Part shown: positions 15,291 through 24,357 of the stretch, one piece after another
Layout: each line of letters opens with the position of its first letter
Position numbering within the stretch: the first letter of the stretch is position 1
Assembly (NCBI GenBank): GCA_044221335.1
Contig: JBGAPI010000015.1
Coordinates: forward strand, 38,353-102,352
DNA length: 64,000 nt
Source of the DNA: JBGAPI01 sp044221335
GTDB lineage: Bacteria > Pseudomonadota > Gammaproteobacteria > Xanthomonadales > Ahniellaceae
Direction: 5' to 3'
Made by a program: the position numbers and the translations under genes
Notes under the pieces: model-generated
Seen by the model: only the letters and a program-made list of their open reading frames with translations
Database searches by the model: none
Told to the model about the DNA's origin: nothing

Positions 15291-16859
15291 TCAGTGACGG
15301 AAGTGACGGCGCCCCGTGAACACCATCGCCATTCCGTGTTCGTCTGCCGCGGCGATCACTTCCTTGTCGCGCATCGACCCGCCAGGCTGGATCACCGCGC
15401 GGATGCCGGCGGCGGCGGCGGCGTCGATGCCGTCGCGGAACGGGAAGAAGGCATCCGAGGCCATCACGCTGCCGGGCACCACGAGGCCGGCTTCTTCGGC
15501 CTTCCAGCCGGCGATCCGGGCGGAGACCACGCGGCTCATCTGACCGGCGCCGATGCCGATGCTGGCGCCGTCGCGGGCATAGACGATCGCGTTCGACTTC
15601 ACCCACATCGCGACCTTCCACGCGAACAGCAGGTCGGCGAGCTCCGTGGCGTCCGGTGCGCGCCGGCTGACCTGCTTCAGGTCGGCGACTCCGAGCGCAT
15701 CGCTGTCGGCTTCCTGCACCAGCACGCCGCCGGCGATGCGCTTGATGTCCAGCGTCGGCGAAGCGGCGGAAAACGCACCGGTTTCCAGGACCCGCACGTT
15801 GGGTTTCGTGGCGAACGCCGCCCGGGCTTCGGTGGCGACGACCGGCGCCAGCACCACCTCCACGAACTGGCGGTCGAGGATGGCCTTCGCGGTGGCGGCG
15901 TCGAGTGCCCGGTTGAACGCGATGATGCCGCCGAAGGCCGAGACCGGGTCGGTGGCGTAGGCACGCTCGTAGGCGGCCAGCGGATCCGCACCGACCGCGA
16001 CGCCGCAGGGATTGGCGTGCTTGACGATCACGCAGGCCGGGGCGTCGAACTGCTTCACGCACTCGAGCGCGGTGTCGGCGTCGGCGTAGTTGTTGAACGA
16101 GATCTCCTTGCCGGCCAGGATCTCGGCGGTCGCGACGATGCCGCGCGGCGCGCCGGCCTCGACGTAGAGCGCACCCGCCTGGTGCGGATTCTCGCCGTAG
16201 CGCAGTCGGCGCACGCCGCCCGCGCTGAAGTGGAAGCTCGGCGCGAACGGTGCCGTCGACTCGTCCGCGCGCGCACCGAGCCAGCTGGCGACGCGGCCGT
16301 CGTAGTGCGCGGTGTGGGCGTAGGTCTTGGCCGCCCAGCGGCGGCGCTCGGCGAGCGTCGTCCCCCCGGCCGCGAGAGCGGTTTCGAGCGCGGCGTAGTC
16401 GGCCGGGTCGACCACCACCGCGACCCGCTCGTGGTTCTTCGCGGCGGCGCGCAGCATCGCGGGGCCGCCGATGTCGATGTTCTCGATGCCATCCGCGAGC
16501 GTGCAGGCCGGATCGGCAACGGTCGCCTCGAACGGATACAGGTTCACCACGACGAGGTCGATCGGCGCGATGTCGTGCTCGGCCATCACCGCGTCGTCGA
16601 TGCCGCCGCGGCCGAGCAGGCCGCCGTGGATCTTCGGGTGCAGGGTCTTCACGCGACCGTCCATGATCTCCGGGAATCCGGTACGGGCCGACACGTCGAC
16701 GACCGCGAGCCCGGCTTCGCGCAGCGCCTTCGCGGTGCCGCCGGTGGACAGCAGCTCGACGCCACGGGCGGCGAGCGTGCGGGCAAGCTCGACGAGGCCG
16801 GTCTTGTCGGAAACGGACAGCAGCGCACGCCGAGGCGCAAAACGCGTCGAATCAGTCAT
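15291..16859 (-). CDS. purH: Bifunctional AICAR formyltransferase/IMP cyclohydrolase
   Basis: A 522-residue cytoplasmic enzyme that carries out the last two steps of IMP synthesis. The N-terminal cyclohydrolase (MGS-like) domain shows ALLSVSDKTGLVELA, LLSTGGTAK, DGRVKTLHPKIHGG and NLYPFE. The C-terminal formyltransferase domain shows RYGENPHQAGALY, the catalytic VKHANPCGVAVG (Lys-His) and the SDAFFPFRDGIDAAA segment, ending with TGRRHFRH as expected. Length is typical. It lies 76 bases after fis on the same strand, an order seen in xanthomonads, so fis and purH are likely co-transcribed. The ATG at 16859 begins at the family start. Confidence 0.98.
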   Translation of the reverse strand: MTDSTRFAPRRALLSVSDKTGLVELARTLAARGVELLSTGGTAKALREAGLAVVDVSARTGFPEIMDGRVKTLHPKIHGGLLGRGGIDDAVMAEHDIAPIDLVVVNLYPFEATVADPACTLADGIENIDIGGPAMLRAAAKNHERVAVVVDPADYAALETALAAGGTTLAERRRWAAKTYAHTAHYDGRVASWLGARADESTAPFAPSFHFSAGGVRRLRYGENPHQAGALYVEAGAPRGIVATAEILAGKEISFNNYADADTALECVKQFDAPACVIVKHANPCGVAVGADPLAAYERAYATDPVSAFGGIIAFNRALDAATAKAILDRQFVEVVLAPVVATEARAAFATKPNVRVLETGAFSAASPTLDIKRIAGGVLVQEADSDALGVADLKQVSRRAPDATELADLLFAWKVAMWVKSNAIVYARDGASIGIGAGQMSRVVSARIAGWKAEEAGLVVPGSVMASDAFFPFRDGIDAAAAAGIRAVIQPGGSMRDKEVIAAADEHGMAMVFTGRRHFRH

Positions 16860-16935
16860 CGCCAGAAAACCTCGTCAAGGAAAACCGAAGGCAGGCCGGC
16901 CGGCGCATCGCGCCGCATCCGACTTGCGGCATCTC

Positions 16936-17226
16936 TCATTTGGCCCGGCCGCGCAGCGGCCGGGCCTGTGCGAGCTTCTTGCGCAGGGTCGCGCGGGTCA
17001 GTCCGAGGATCTCGGCGGCGCGCGTCTGGTTGTCGTCGCAGTGGCGCATCACCTCGGCGATCAGCGGCCCCTCGACCTCGGCCATCACCAGCCGGAACAG
17101 GTCGCTCTCGCCGTGACCGTCGAGATCGACGAGATAGCGCCGCACGGCGCGCGCCACGCAGTCGCGCAGCGGCGGTTCGTCGCGTCGTTCGGAGGCATCG
17201 CTGCCGGTGCGGGGGGTAGGCGCCAT
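16936..17226 (-). CDS. fis: DNA-binding protein Fis
   Basis: A 96-residue nucleoid protein. The C-terminal helix-turn-helix is intact: GPLIAEVMRHCDDNQTRAAE followed by ILGLTRATLRKKL, matching the Fis NQxRAAxxLGxxRxTLRKKL pattern. The N-terminal part (PLRDCVARAVRRYLVDL) fits the dimerisation region that contacts Hin/Gin-type recombinases in enteric Fis. The ATG at 17226 gives the usual length of about 98; the open frame upstream is not conserved. In enteric bacteria fis follows dusB; here it heads a purH operon. Expected roles are growth-phase control of stable RNA promoters and of chromosome structure. Confidence 0.95.
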   Translation of the reverse strand: MAPTPRTGSDASERRDEPPLRDCVARAVRRYLVDLDGHGESDLFRLVMAEVEGPLIAEVMRHCDDNQTRAAEILGLTRATLRKKLAQARPLRGRAK

Positions 17227-17394
17227 CTCGGGGAAACACGACGTCGGTGGACGTCGCGGAGCGTCAGGGGGCGCGCATCTTAGCGCCGTCGCCGGCCGTG
17301 TGGCAGTGAAGTACATCAACAACGGCAACGACGTACTCGACGCTGTTCAGCTGGCGCACGATACTGACGGCCTTCCGTTCTCGGTCGGCTCCCG

Positions 17395-17832
17395 ATGTCC
17401 TGGCTTCCCTGGTTGAAAGCGTTTCATATCGTGTTCGTCGTGACCTGGTTCGCCGGCCTGTTCTACCTGCCGCGGCTATTCATCTACCACGCGCAGGCGG
17501 ACGACGAGCCCGGCCGGCAGCGCTTCGTGGTGATGGAGCGACGCCTGCTGGCGATCACCCACATCGGCGGCGCGCTGGCGCTGCTGTTCGGGCTGCTGGT
17601 GCTGACCGCCTGGACCCGGGTCGCGCCGGACTTCATGAAGCAGGGCTGGCTGCACGCCAAGCTCGCGCTGGTCGTGCTGCTGATCGGCTATCACCTGAGC
17701 CTGGTGCGGCTTGCCGCCGACTTCGCGGCCGGCCGCAACCGGCGCAGCGAGCGCTGGCTCCGGATCTACAACGAGGTACCGGCACTGCTGCTGATCGCGA
17801 TCGTGGTGCTGGTTGTGGTGCGTCCGTTCTGA
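17395..17832 (+). CDS. hemJ: Protoporphyrinogen oxidase HemJ
   Basis: A 145-residue integral membrane protein that converts protoporphyrinogen IX to protoporphyrin IX, the penultimate step of haem synthesis. It has the family signature LKAFHIVFVVTWFAGLFYLPRLFIYHA (quoted as separate landmarks AFHIVFVVTWFAG and LPRLFIYH), an MERRLL turn, and four hydrophobic helices near 6-28, 53-72, 85-105 and 125-144. The conserved His in the first helix and the Lys in WLHAKL are present. It is monocistronic with a hairpin terminator at 17845-17868. Confidence 0.93.
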   Translation: MSWLPWLKAFHIVFVVTWFAGLFYLPRLFIYHAQADDEPGRQRFVVMERRLLAITHIGGALALLFGLLVLTAWTRVAPDFMKQGWLHAKLALVVLLIGYHLSLVRLAADFAAGRNRRSERWLRIYNEVPALLLIAIVVLVVVRPF

Positions 17833-17844
17833 GCGGCGCCGGGC

Positions 17845-17868
17845 GATCCGTGCGAACCGGCACGGATC
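17845..17868 (+). terminator. Terminator of hemJ
   Basis: A perfect 9-bp stem (GATCCGTGC / GCACGGATC) with a 6-nt loop starts 12 bases after the hemJ stop. No T run follows, as is common in this GC-rich window. Confidence 0.6.
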
Positions 17869-17943
17869 GGCGATCGCGACGCCTCCGCGAATAGCGACCC
17901 GCTGGCCTTGCGGCTATATTCGGCCATCGAGCGGCGGGGGCCC

Positions 17944-20583
17944 ATGTTGAGCCAGGACGACACCCAGAAACAGGCCGAATTGCGCCAGGCGTTCCTGCGC
18001 CACCTGCCGCGGCGCGTCGAGGGGCTCGCGCGCCGCGGCACGGTCATGTGCGTGTCCGGCTGGGACGTCAACCAGCTCCAGGTGCTGTTCCGCGAGGTCG
18101 AGGACCTGGCCGGGACCTGCGGTCGCAACGCGCTGCTCGAGCTCGCCACCAGCCTGTCGCGGATCGAGGACCTGCTGCGCCCGGCGATCGAGCAGGGAGA
18201 GCCGCCGGACACCGACGGCTCGGTCGCTCTGGCGACGCTGTTTGCCGGCCTCAACGGTCTGGTCGAACAACTGCGCGCGAAACAGGCGGAATCGGCGCAG
18301 GCCGTGGTGGTCGACGATCGCGTCGCCGTCGACGGCGCGGTGCTGCAGGTGGTCCCCCCGGCGGAGTTCATCGCGCGCCATGCCCGCCCGCTGCCGAGCG
18401 CGGACGCGCCGGCGCCGGCCCCCGGCGACGCGCCCGACGAGCCAGCCGAGGCCGGGGCGGTCGCCGCCTCGCCGGCAGCGCCTGCCACCCCCGCGATGGC
18501 CGCGCCGCCGGAACGGGTGACGCCCACCGGGCCACGCATCTACCACCTGACCGACGGCAACCCGATCTCGCAGGACGTCGATCAGCGCCTCACCGCGTCC
18601 GGCTACCAGCTGGAGTCCTTCGACGATCCCGCCGAGGTCGCCGAAGGGGTCGCCGGACTGCCGCCGCGACTGGTGATCGTCGACAGCGGATTCGTCCAGC
18701 AGCTGGAGGCCATCGGCCAGGCGGTGCGCTCGGTGCGCGACCGCGGCCAGGCGCGGATCGGCCTGATCGTCCTGTCCGACACGCCGGACATCCCGTCGCG
18801 GCTGGCGGCCATGCGCGCCGGCGCCGACACCTTCCTGCCCCTGCCGGCGACCGCCGTCGAGATCGTGGGTCGCGCGCAGGAACTGATCGCCGCCGACAGC
18901 AGCGACCCGTTCCGCGTGATGATCATCGAAGACGACCGCTCGCAGGCGCTGTTCGCCGAGTCGATCCTGAAGAAGGCCGGGATGCAGACCACCTCGGTGA
19001 TCGACCCGCTGGCGGCGATGGACACGCTCGAGTCCTTCGATCCCGAGCTGATCCTGATGGACCTGTACATGCCGAACTGCGACGGCATGGAACTGACCAC
19101 GATGATCCGGGAGCGCGATCGCTTCATCAACACGCCGATCGTGTTCCTGTCCGGCGAGCACGACGCTGACAAGCGCTTCGACGCGCTGTCGGCCGGTGGC
19201 GACGACTATCTCGAAAAGCCCATCCGCCCGAAGTACCTGATCTCGGCGGTGACCAACCGCGTGCGCCGCGCCCGCACCATCAGCCAGCGGGTGAAGGCGC
19301 GCAATCCGAAGGACCCGGCGACCGGGCTGTACGACCGCTCGCACCTGATCGACCGGATCGCCTACCTGATCGCGTCCGCCGATGGCGGCCCGCGCGCGGG
19401 CGGCGCGCTGTTCCTCGCCATCGATGGCGCAATGAGCCTGCGCGACAAGGCCGGACTGGCCGTGTTCGAGGCGGTGATGGCCGAGGTCGGCACCGCCCTC
19501 GCCGGACAGCTGGCCACCGAGGAATGGGTGACCCGCTACGGCGACACCAGTTTCCTGATCCTGTCGGAGAAGCGCGGCGACGCCGACCTCGTCGATCTCG
19601 CGCGGCGCGTGCAGCAGCGCTTCGACTCGCAGCTGTTCGAGGCGGGCAGCCATTCCGCCTCGATCGCCGCCTGCGTCGGCATCGCCACCTTCGCCCAGCA
19701 ATGGACCGACGCCAACGGCCTGCTGACCGCCGCCGAACGGGCCGCCAATCAGGCACGCGCCGACGGTGGCAAGGTCAAGATGTTCGAGACCCAGGTCACC
19801 GCGGCCAGCGCCAGCGGCGAAGAGCAGTTGGTCGAGACGGTGCGCGACGCCCTGAAGCGCGACCTGTTCCAGCTGGTGTTCCAGCCGATCGCGTCGCTGC
19901 GCGGCGCCGGCGAGGAGCAGTTCCAGGTCCTGCTCCGGCTGCGCTCGGAAGGTGGGCGGATGTACACCGGTGGCGTGCTGCTGCCCGCGATCGAGCAGGC
20001 CGGTATCGCGCTCGAGGTGGACCGCTGGGTGGTCGCGCGTGCGGCCATGGTCGCGCAGGAGCGCGAACGCCAGGAACGGCCGCTGCGCCTGTTCGTGCAC
20101 CAGTCGGCCGACACGCTGTCCGACGGCCAACGGGCCGCCTGGCTGCGGCAGCAGTTCGAGACCCGCCAGATCCCCGGCGAGCGGGTCGTGCTGACCTTCC
20201 GCCATGCCGACCTCGCGCAGCGGGTCAAGCAGGCGATCTCCTTCGCCGAACAGTTGCGCCCGCTCGGCGTCCGGATGGCGATCGCCGGTTTCGAGGCCAG
20301 CCTCGCGTCCTTCCAGATGCTGCAGCACCTGCCGGTGGTCGAGCAGATCAAGCTCGCGGCGCAGTACGTCGACGCCGACAAGCAGACCCCGAAACTGCGC
20401 CAGGAACTGCGCGAGCTCGTCACCTTCGCCCACGATCGCCAGATCCGCGTCATCGCGCCGCAGGTCGAGGACGCGCAGACCGCGGCGCACCTGTGGACCC
20501 TCGGCGTCGACTACATCCAGGGCGACTTCGTGCAACGCCCCTCCGCCGACCTCGACTTCGATTTCCACGCTGCCGCGTTGTGA
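17944..20583 (+). CDS. FimX-like receiver protein with degenerate GGDEF and EAL domains
   Basis: An 879-residue cytoplasmic protein. Residues 1-110 resemble a histidine-phosphotransfer helical bundle, followed by a Pro/Ala linker and a receiver-like fold at about 200-310 lacking the acidic pocket. A canonical receiver follows at 322-445 (EDD 328-330, Asp373 in LMDLYMPN, Lys425 in EKPI). The GGDEF domain (about 455-615) reads YGDTSF where GGDEF should be, and the EAL domain (about 640-870) reads VLLRL in place of EAL, so neither cyclase nor phosphodiesterase activity is expected. FimX of Pseudomonas and Xanthomonas is degenerate in the same way and acts as a c-di-GMP receptor controlling type IV pili. 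The hybrid kinase gene starts 10 bases after its stop and may phosphorylate it. Confidence 0.82.
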   Translation: MLSQDDTQKQAELRQAFLRHLPRRVEGLARRGTVMCVSGWDVNQLQVLFREVEDLAGTCGRNALLELATSLSRIEDLLRPAIEQGEPPDTDGSVALATLFAGLNGLVEQLRAKQAESAQAVVVDDRVAVDGAVLQVVPPAEFIARHARPLPSADAPAPAPGDAPDEPAEAGAVAASPAAPATPAMAAPPERVTPTGPRIYHLTDGNPISQDVDQRLTASGYQLESFDDPAEVAEGVAGLPPRLVIVDSGFVQQLEAIGQAVRSVRDRGQARIGLIVLSDTPDIPSRLAAMRAGADTFLPLPATAVEIVGRAQELIAADSSDPFRVMIIEDDRSQALFAESILKKAGMQTTSVIDPLAAMDTLESFDPELILMDLYMPNCDGMELTTMIRERDRFINTPIVFLSGEHDADKRFDALSAGGDDYLEKPIRPKYLISAVTNRVRRARTISQRVKARNPKDPATGLYDRSHLIDRIAYLIASADGGPRAGGALFLAIDGAMSLRDKAGLAVFEAVMAEVGTALAGQLATEEWVTRYGDTSFLILSEKRGDADLVDLARRVQQRFDSQLFEAGSHSASIAACVGIATFAQQWTDANGLLTAAERAANQARADGGKVKMFETQVTAASASGEEQLVETVRDALKRDLFQLVFQPIASLRGAGEEQFQVLLRLRSEGGRMYTGGVLLPAIEQAGIALEVDRWVVARAAMVAQERERQERPLRLFVHQSADTLSDGQRAAWLRQQFETRQIPGERVVLTFRHADLAQRVKQAISFAEQLRPLGVRMAIAGFEASLASFQMLQHLPVVEQIKLAAQYVDADKQTPKLRQELRELVTFAHDRQIRVIAPQVEDAQTAAHLWTLGVDYIQGDFVQRPSADLDFDFHAAAL

Positions 20584-20593
20584 TCCTCCACCC

Positions 20594-23416
20594 ATGAGCG
20601 CCGTGCCGACCTCCCCGATGACCCCCAAGACCCTCTCTCGCCCGGCCCGTGGCACCGCCAACCTCGCACTGATCGGCGTGGTCGCCGTGATCGTGATCAG
20701 CGTCCTGGCGCTGCTGATCGCCCTGGTCGCGCCGCTCGCCGACCTCCGGCTGCTGATGTCGATACTGGCGGTATTCGCGATGGCGGCCGCCGCGCTGGCC
20801 GGCGCCACCCTGCGCAAGGCACCGTCGCCCGAGGCGACCGGCCCGGCGGCGCTGCCGACGATGACCGCGGCCGGCATCCCGATCCCTCCCGGCCTCGCCG
20901 AAGCGGCCGCCGCGGAAGCGGCCGCGAAGGCCGCCAAGGCCGCGGCCGGCGGCCCCAGCTACGAGGAGCTGCGCAAGGAGCTCGACCGCTCGCGCGAACT
21001 CGGCCAGCAGCTGGCACTGGCGAAGCAGGAGGCGGAGGCGGCGACCATGGCCAAGGGCGAGTTCCTCGCGACCATGAGCCACGAGATCCGCACCCCGCTG
21101 AACGGCATCATCCCGCTGCTCGACATCGCGCTGTCGACCAACCTCAATGCCGACCAGAAGGACTACATCTCGACCGCGTTCCTGTCGGCGAAGCAGCTGC
21201 TGTCGATCGTCGACGACATCCTCGACTATTCGAAGATCGAGGCCAACAAGCTCGAGCTCGAGGTGGTCGGCCTCAACCTGCGCGAAGTGGTCGACTCGGT
21301 CGCGCGGCTGATGGCGAACAACGCCGAGCAGAAGAACCTGAAGCTGTCGATCGTGCTCGACCCCAACGTGCGCCTCGCGATGCGCGGCGACCCGGTGCGC
21401 CTGCGCCAGGTGCTGACCAACCTGGTGTCGAACGCCGTGAAGTTCACCGAGCGCGGCTCGGTCACCATCGACGTGAAGAAGCGCAACGAGAGCCGCACCC
21501 ACACCGAGCTGCTGTTCTCGATCAAGGACACCGGCATCGGCATCAGCGCCGAAGCCCAGCAGCGCCTGTTCAAGCCGTTCTCGCAGGCCGAGTCTTCGGT
21601 CACCCGCAACTTCGGCGGCACCGGCCTCGGCCTCGTGATCTGCAAGCGCATCGTCGACCTGATGGGCGGCCAGATCGGCGTCCAGTCCGAGATCGGAAAA
21701 GGCTCCACCTTCTGGTTCACCGCGCCGCTGGCGAAGGCGGTCGGCGACGTCGCCCCGGCCCGCACCGACCTGCAGGGCGGACGCGCGATGATCGTCACCA
21801 CCGAGCAGCAGCTGTTGCGCCGGCTGTCGAGCTTCCTGCAGATCTGGGGCGTCAACTTCGCCCATGTCACCCTGACCACCGACGCGCTGGCGAAGCTGCG
21901 CTCGGCAGCCGCGATGGGCGAAACCTGGGCCTATGATTTCCTGATCCTCGACTGGGGCACGCTGAAGAATTCGGCGCTCGGTCTCGCCCGCAGCCTGCTG
22001 CGCGAGGCTTCGCTGGAGTCGCTGCGCTTGATCTCGATCAGCGGCGACGAGGAGATGCCGGCGGAGTTCCGCGGGTCGCCGCGCATGGCCGTGCTCGGCC
22101 GCTCGTTCACCGACCAGGACCTGCGCGGCACGATGCAGCGGCTGTTCGACAGCGTCGGCAGCGGCGCCGCTTCGGTGGAGTCGATGCTCGGACCGCAGGG
22201 CGACGGGTCCGCGGCGCCGGTCGAGCCGCTGCCGAGCGCGCCCTCGGCGCCCTCCGTCCCATCGCTGCCGCCGGCTGCTGCACCCGCTCCGGCGCCCGCT
22301 CCGGCGCAGACGGCCGCACAGGTTGCCGCGGCTGCCACGCCGGCGGCCGTCTCCGCGGTGACGCCGCCATCGGCGCAGATGACAGGCCCGGTCCGCGGCC
22401 ATGTGCTGCTGGTCGAGGACAACGCGGTCAACCGGCAGGTCGCGCAGCGCCTGCTGTCCCTGATCGGGATCAGCTTCGAGCATGCGGAGAACGGCAAGCT
22501 CGCCGTCGACATGCTGAGCTCGCGCACCTATGACGCGGTGCTGATGGACTGCATGATGCCGATGATGGACGGCTACGCCGCCACGCGGGCCGTGCGGCGA
22601 CAGGAGCACGAGGGACTGCGCAAGGGCCACATCGCGATCGTCGCGATGACCGCCAACGCCATGGCCGGCGACCGCGAGAAATGCCTCGCGGCCGGCATGG
22701 ACGACTACATGTCGAAGCCGCTCAACCGCGGCGTGCTGGAGCAGATGCTGCGGCGCTGGCTGCCGGCGGACGCGCAGACCCGCGACGGTGCCGGAGCTCC
22801 CGCCGCCACACCCGCCGCGACGCCGGCCCCGCCGCCGGCCGCTGCCGCGATGCCAGTCCACGCCCCGACCCACGCCCCGGCCCCGGCTCACGCGCCGGCA
22901 CCGGCACCGGCCGCGGCCATGCCGCAACTCCTGGCCCAGCCCACCGGTCCGATCCCCACGGCCGCTCCGGTGGCGCGTCCCGCCGCCATGGCACGCCCGG
23001 CCGCCGCCGCGGTACCTGCCGCCGTACCGCCGTCGGTCACCGCCGCCGCACGCAGCGCCGCCACGGCGCCGCCCGCGGTCGACGCCGAGATCGTCAAGGA
23101 CCTGATCGAGATGATGGGCAACGAGTTCGGCGACCTGATGCGGGTCTATCTCGAGGACACTCCGAAGAGCCTCGCGCTGCTCGACCTTGCCGTGAAGAAC
23201 GACAACACCGACGCGCTGATCGCGCCGGCGCATTCGCTGAAGTCGACCAGCGCCAACCTCGGCGCGACCCACCTGTCGGAGCTGGCCAAGCGCCTCGAAC
23301 AGGGCGCGCGCACCAATACCCTGCCGATGGCGCCGGCGGTGATGGTCGCGCAGCTGGTCGCCGAGTATCAGCGGGTACGCACGGAGTTCAAGCGGCTCCT
23401 GACCCCGCAGCGCTGA
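20594..23416 (+). CDS. BarA-type hybrid sensor histidine kinase with receiver and Hpt
   Basis: A 940-residue tripartite kinase. Two membrane helices (about 24-46 and 51-70) enclose almost no periplasmic loop, so the signal is probably sensed in the membrane or the cytoplasm. Then follow an Ala-rich coiled coil, HisKA with His163 (ATMSHEIRTPLNG), HATPase (NLVSNAVKFT, DTGIGI, GGTGLGL), a degenerate receiver (about 390-520), a Pro/Ala linker, a true receiver (602-725, Asp652 in LMDCMMP), a second Pro/Ala linker (735-830) and an Hpt domain with His880 (PAHSLKSTSANLGA). All phosphorelay stages are therefore in one chain. It is in an operon with the FimX-like gene, a likely output. The ATG at 20594 is the only start before the membrane helices. 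Confidence 0.92.
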   Translation: MSAVPTSPMTPKTLSRPARGTANLALIGVVAVIVISVLALLIALVAPLADLRLLMSILAVFAMAAAALAGATLRKAPSPEATGPAALPTMTAAGIPIPPGLAEAAAAEAAAKAAKAAAGGPSYEELRKELDRSRELGQQLALAKQEAEAATMAKGEFLATMSHEIRTPLNGIIPLLDIALSTNLNADQKDYISTAFLSAKQLLSIVDDILDYSKIEANKLELEVVGLNLREVVDSVARLMANNAEQKNLKLSIVLDPNVRLAMRGDPVRLRQVLTNLVSNAVKFTERGSVTIDVKKRNESRTHTELLFSIKDTGIGISAEAQQRLFKPFSQAESSVTRNFGGTGLGLVICKRIVDLMGGQIGVQSEIGKGSTFWFTAPLAKAVGDVAPARTDLQGGRAMIVTTEQQLLRRLSSFLQIWGVNFAHVTLTTDALAKLRSAAAMGETWAYDFLILDWGTLKNSALGLARSLLREASLESLRLISISGDEEMPAEFRGSPRMAVLGRSFTDQDLRGTMQRLFDSVGSGAASVESMLGPQGDGSAAPVEPLPSAPSAPSVPSLPPAAAPAPAPAPAQTAAQVAAAATPAAVSAVTPPSAQMTGPVRGHVLLVEDNAVNRQVAQRLLSLIGISFEHAENGKLAVDMLSSRTYDAVLMDCMMPMMDGYAATRAVRRQEHEGLRKGHIAIVAMTANAMAGDREKCLAAGMDDYMSKPLNRGVLEQMLRRWLPADAQTRDGAGAPAATPAATPAPPPAAAAMPVHAPTHAPAPAHAPAPAPAAAMPQLLAQPTGPIPTAAPVARPAAMARPAAAAVPAAVPPSVTAAARSAATAPPAVDAEIVKDLIEMMGNEFGDLMRVYLEDTPKSLALLDLAVKNDNTDALIAPAHSLKSTSANLGATHLSELAKRLEQGARTNTLPMAPAVMVAQLVAEYQRVRTEFKRLLTPQR

Positions 23417-23441
23417 GGAGAGCGCCTTTGGCGCCCTCCTC
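23415..23441 (+). terminator. Terminator after the hybrid kinase gene
   Basis: GAGGAG-a-GCGCC pairs with GGCGC-c-CTCCTC around a TTT loop, overlapping the stop codon. This 11-pair hairpin with one mismatch is followed by TTGTG, a weak tail. Confidence 0.6.
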
Positions 23442-23509
23442 TTGTGAAATGGAATCCCGGAACTTGTGCAGGCACAGGTGGGTCCTTTCCACGATTGCGG
23501 GAGAAGCGT

Positions 23510-24076
23510 GTGGCACTCACCGACCGACCACCCTCGTTGCGACGACCGCCGACACCGTGGCGCTCCGTCACCGGGCTGTTCCTGGCCTCGGCGCTGCTCG
23601 CGGCCGCCGCCGCTGCGCAGCCGCCGGCATCACCGCCGTCGACGCCCGCGCCGAAGGCCGACCGCGTCGAGATCCGCAAGGCCGATCGCTTGCTGCTGCT
23701 GTACCGCGGCGGCACCGAACTCGCCCGCTTCCAAGTCGCCCTCGGCGGCTCGCCGGTCGGCCCGAAGCGCTGCCAGGGTGACCAGAAGACCCCGGAGGGC
23801 CGCTACCGGATCACCGGCCACTACCCGAAGTCGGAATACCACCTGGCGCTGCACGTTTCCTACCCCAACGCCGCCGACCGCAAGGCCTCCGCCGCCCTGG
23901 GCTGCCCGACCGGCGGCGACATCTACATCCACGGTCTGCCCAACGGCCAGGGCGCGATTGGCGCGGCGCATCGCCTGCGCGACTGGACGCTCGGCTGCGT
24001 GGCGCTGACCGATCCCGAGATCGAGGAGATCGCGGCGCGGGTACCGGATGGGACCGTGCTCGACATCCTGCCGTAG
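23510..24076 (+). CDS. L,D-transpeptidase family protein (YafK-type)
   Basis: A 188-residue exported protein. The GTG start at 23510 is preceded by GGGAGAAG and gives a signal peptide (basic RPPTPWR, hydrophobic VTGLFLASALLAAAAAA, cleavage near residue 37). The YkuD domain contains RVEIRKADRLLLLYRGG, GDQKTPEGRYRI, YIHGLPNGQG and DWTLGCVALTDPEIEEI. The catalytic Cys and the upstream His are present, and the Thr-x-Gly-Cys form with Ala instead of Arg after it matches the YafK branch, whose E. coli member cleaves the lipoprotein-peptidoglycan crosslink or acts in a similar way. It acts on the cell wall in the periplasm. An ATG 66 bases upstream (23444) would extend the protein past the signal peptide and is less likely. 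Confidence 0.87.
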   Translation: MALTDRPPSLRRPPTPWRSVTGLFLASALLAAAAAAQPPASPPSTPAPKADRVEIRKADRLLLLYRGGTELARFQVALGGSPVGPKRCQGDQKTPEGRYRITGHYPKSEYHLALHVSYPNAADRKASAALGCPTGGDIYIHGLPNGQGAIGAAHRLRDWTLGCVALTDPEIEEIAARVPDGTVLDILP

Positions 24077-24145
24077 AGCGCGCCTCGGCGCACCGGCAGC
24101 GACACGACCCCGGGCACGGAAAGCCCCTGTCGACGCGCGTCTGCT

Positions 24146-24261
24146 GTGGGACGGGGCTATTGCCCCGATGGCGCGGCGGCTAATGACTCCCCGCAGCAAC
24201 GACTCCCGCGACAGCTACCCTGTCGAGAGGAATCGCCATCGGGGCTGAAGCCCCGTCCCAC
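24146..24261. repeat. Class 3 inverted repeat pair
   Basis: Two arms of 27 bases, 24146-24172 (starts GTGGGACGGGGC) and 24235-24261 (ends GCCCCGTCCCAC), are complementary except in the centre of each arm, where CTATTG faces CTGAAG. Each arm is itself palindromic around GGGGC-NNNN-GCCCC. Similar sequences are dispersed as REP elements in pseudomonads and xanthomonads, in my memory of those genomes. The 281-base gap between the transpeptidase and prfC holds only this pair and the prfC promoter. Confidence 0.85.
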
Positions 24262-24316
24262 AATGGCTGCGAACCGCGTCGTCCAGCGCGCTTCGTCGAA
24301 TCCAGTCCTCACCCCC

Positions 24317-24322
24317 TATAAT
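24317..24322 (+). promoter_or_regulatory. Candidate -10 element of prfC
   Basis: TATAAT in the context CCCTATAATCCGCG lies 36 bases before the prfC start. It is a perfect -10 hexamer; the -35 region (about 24294-24299) shows no clear match. Confidence 0.5.
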
Positions 24323-24357
24323 CCGCGCCCTTTTTCGTGCCCCGCGGACCGCCGTCC

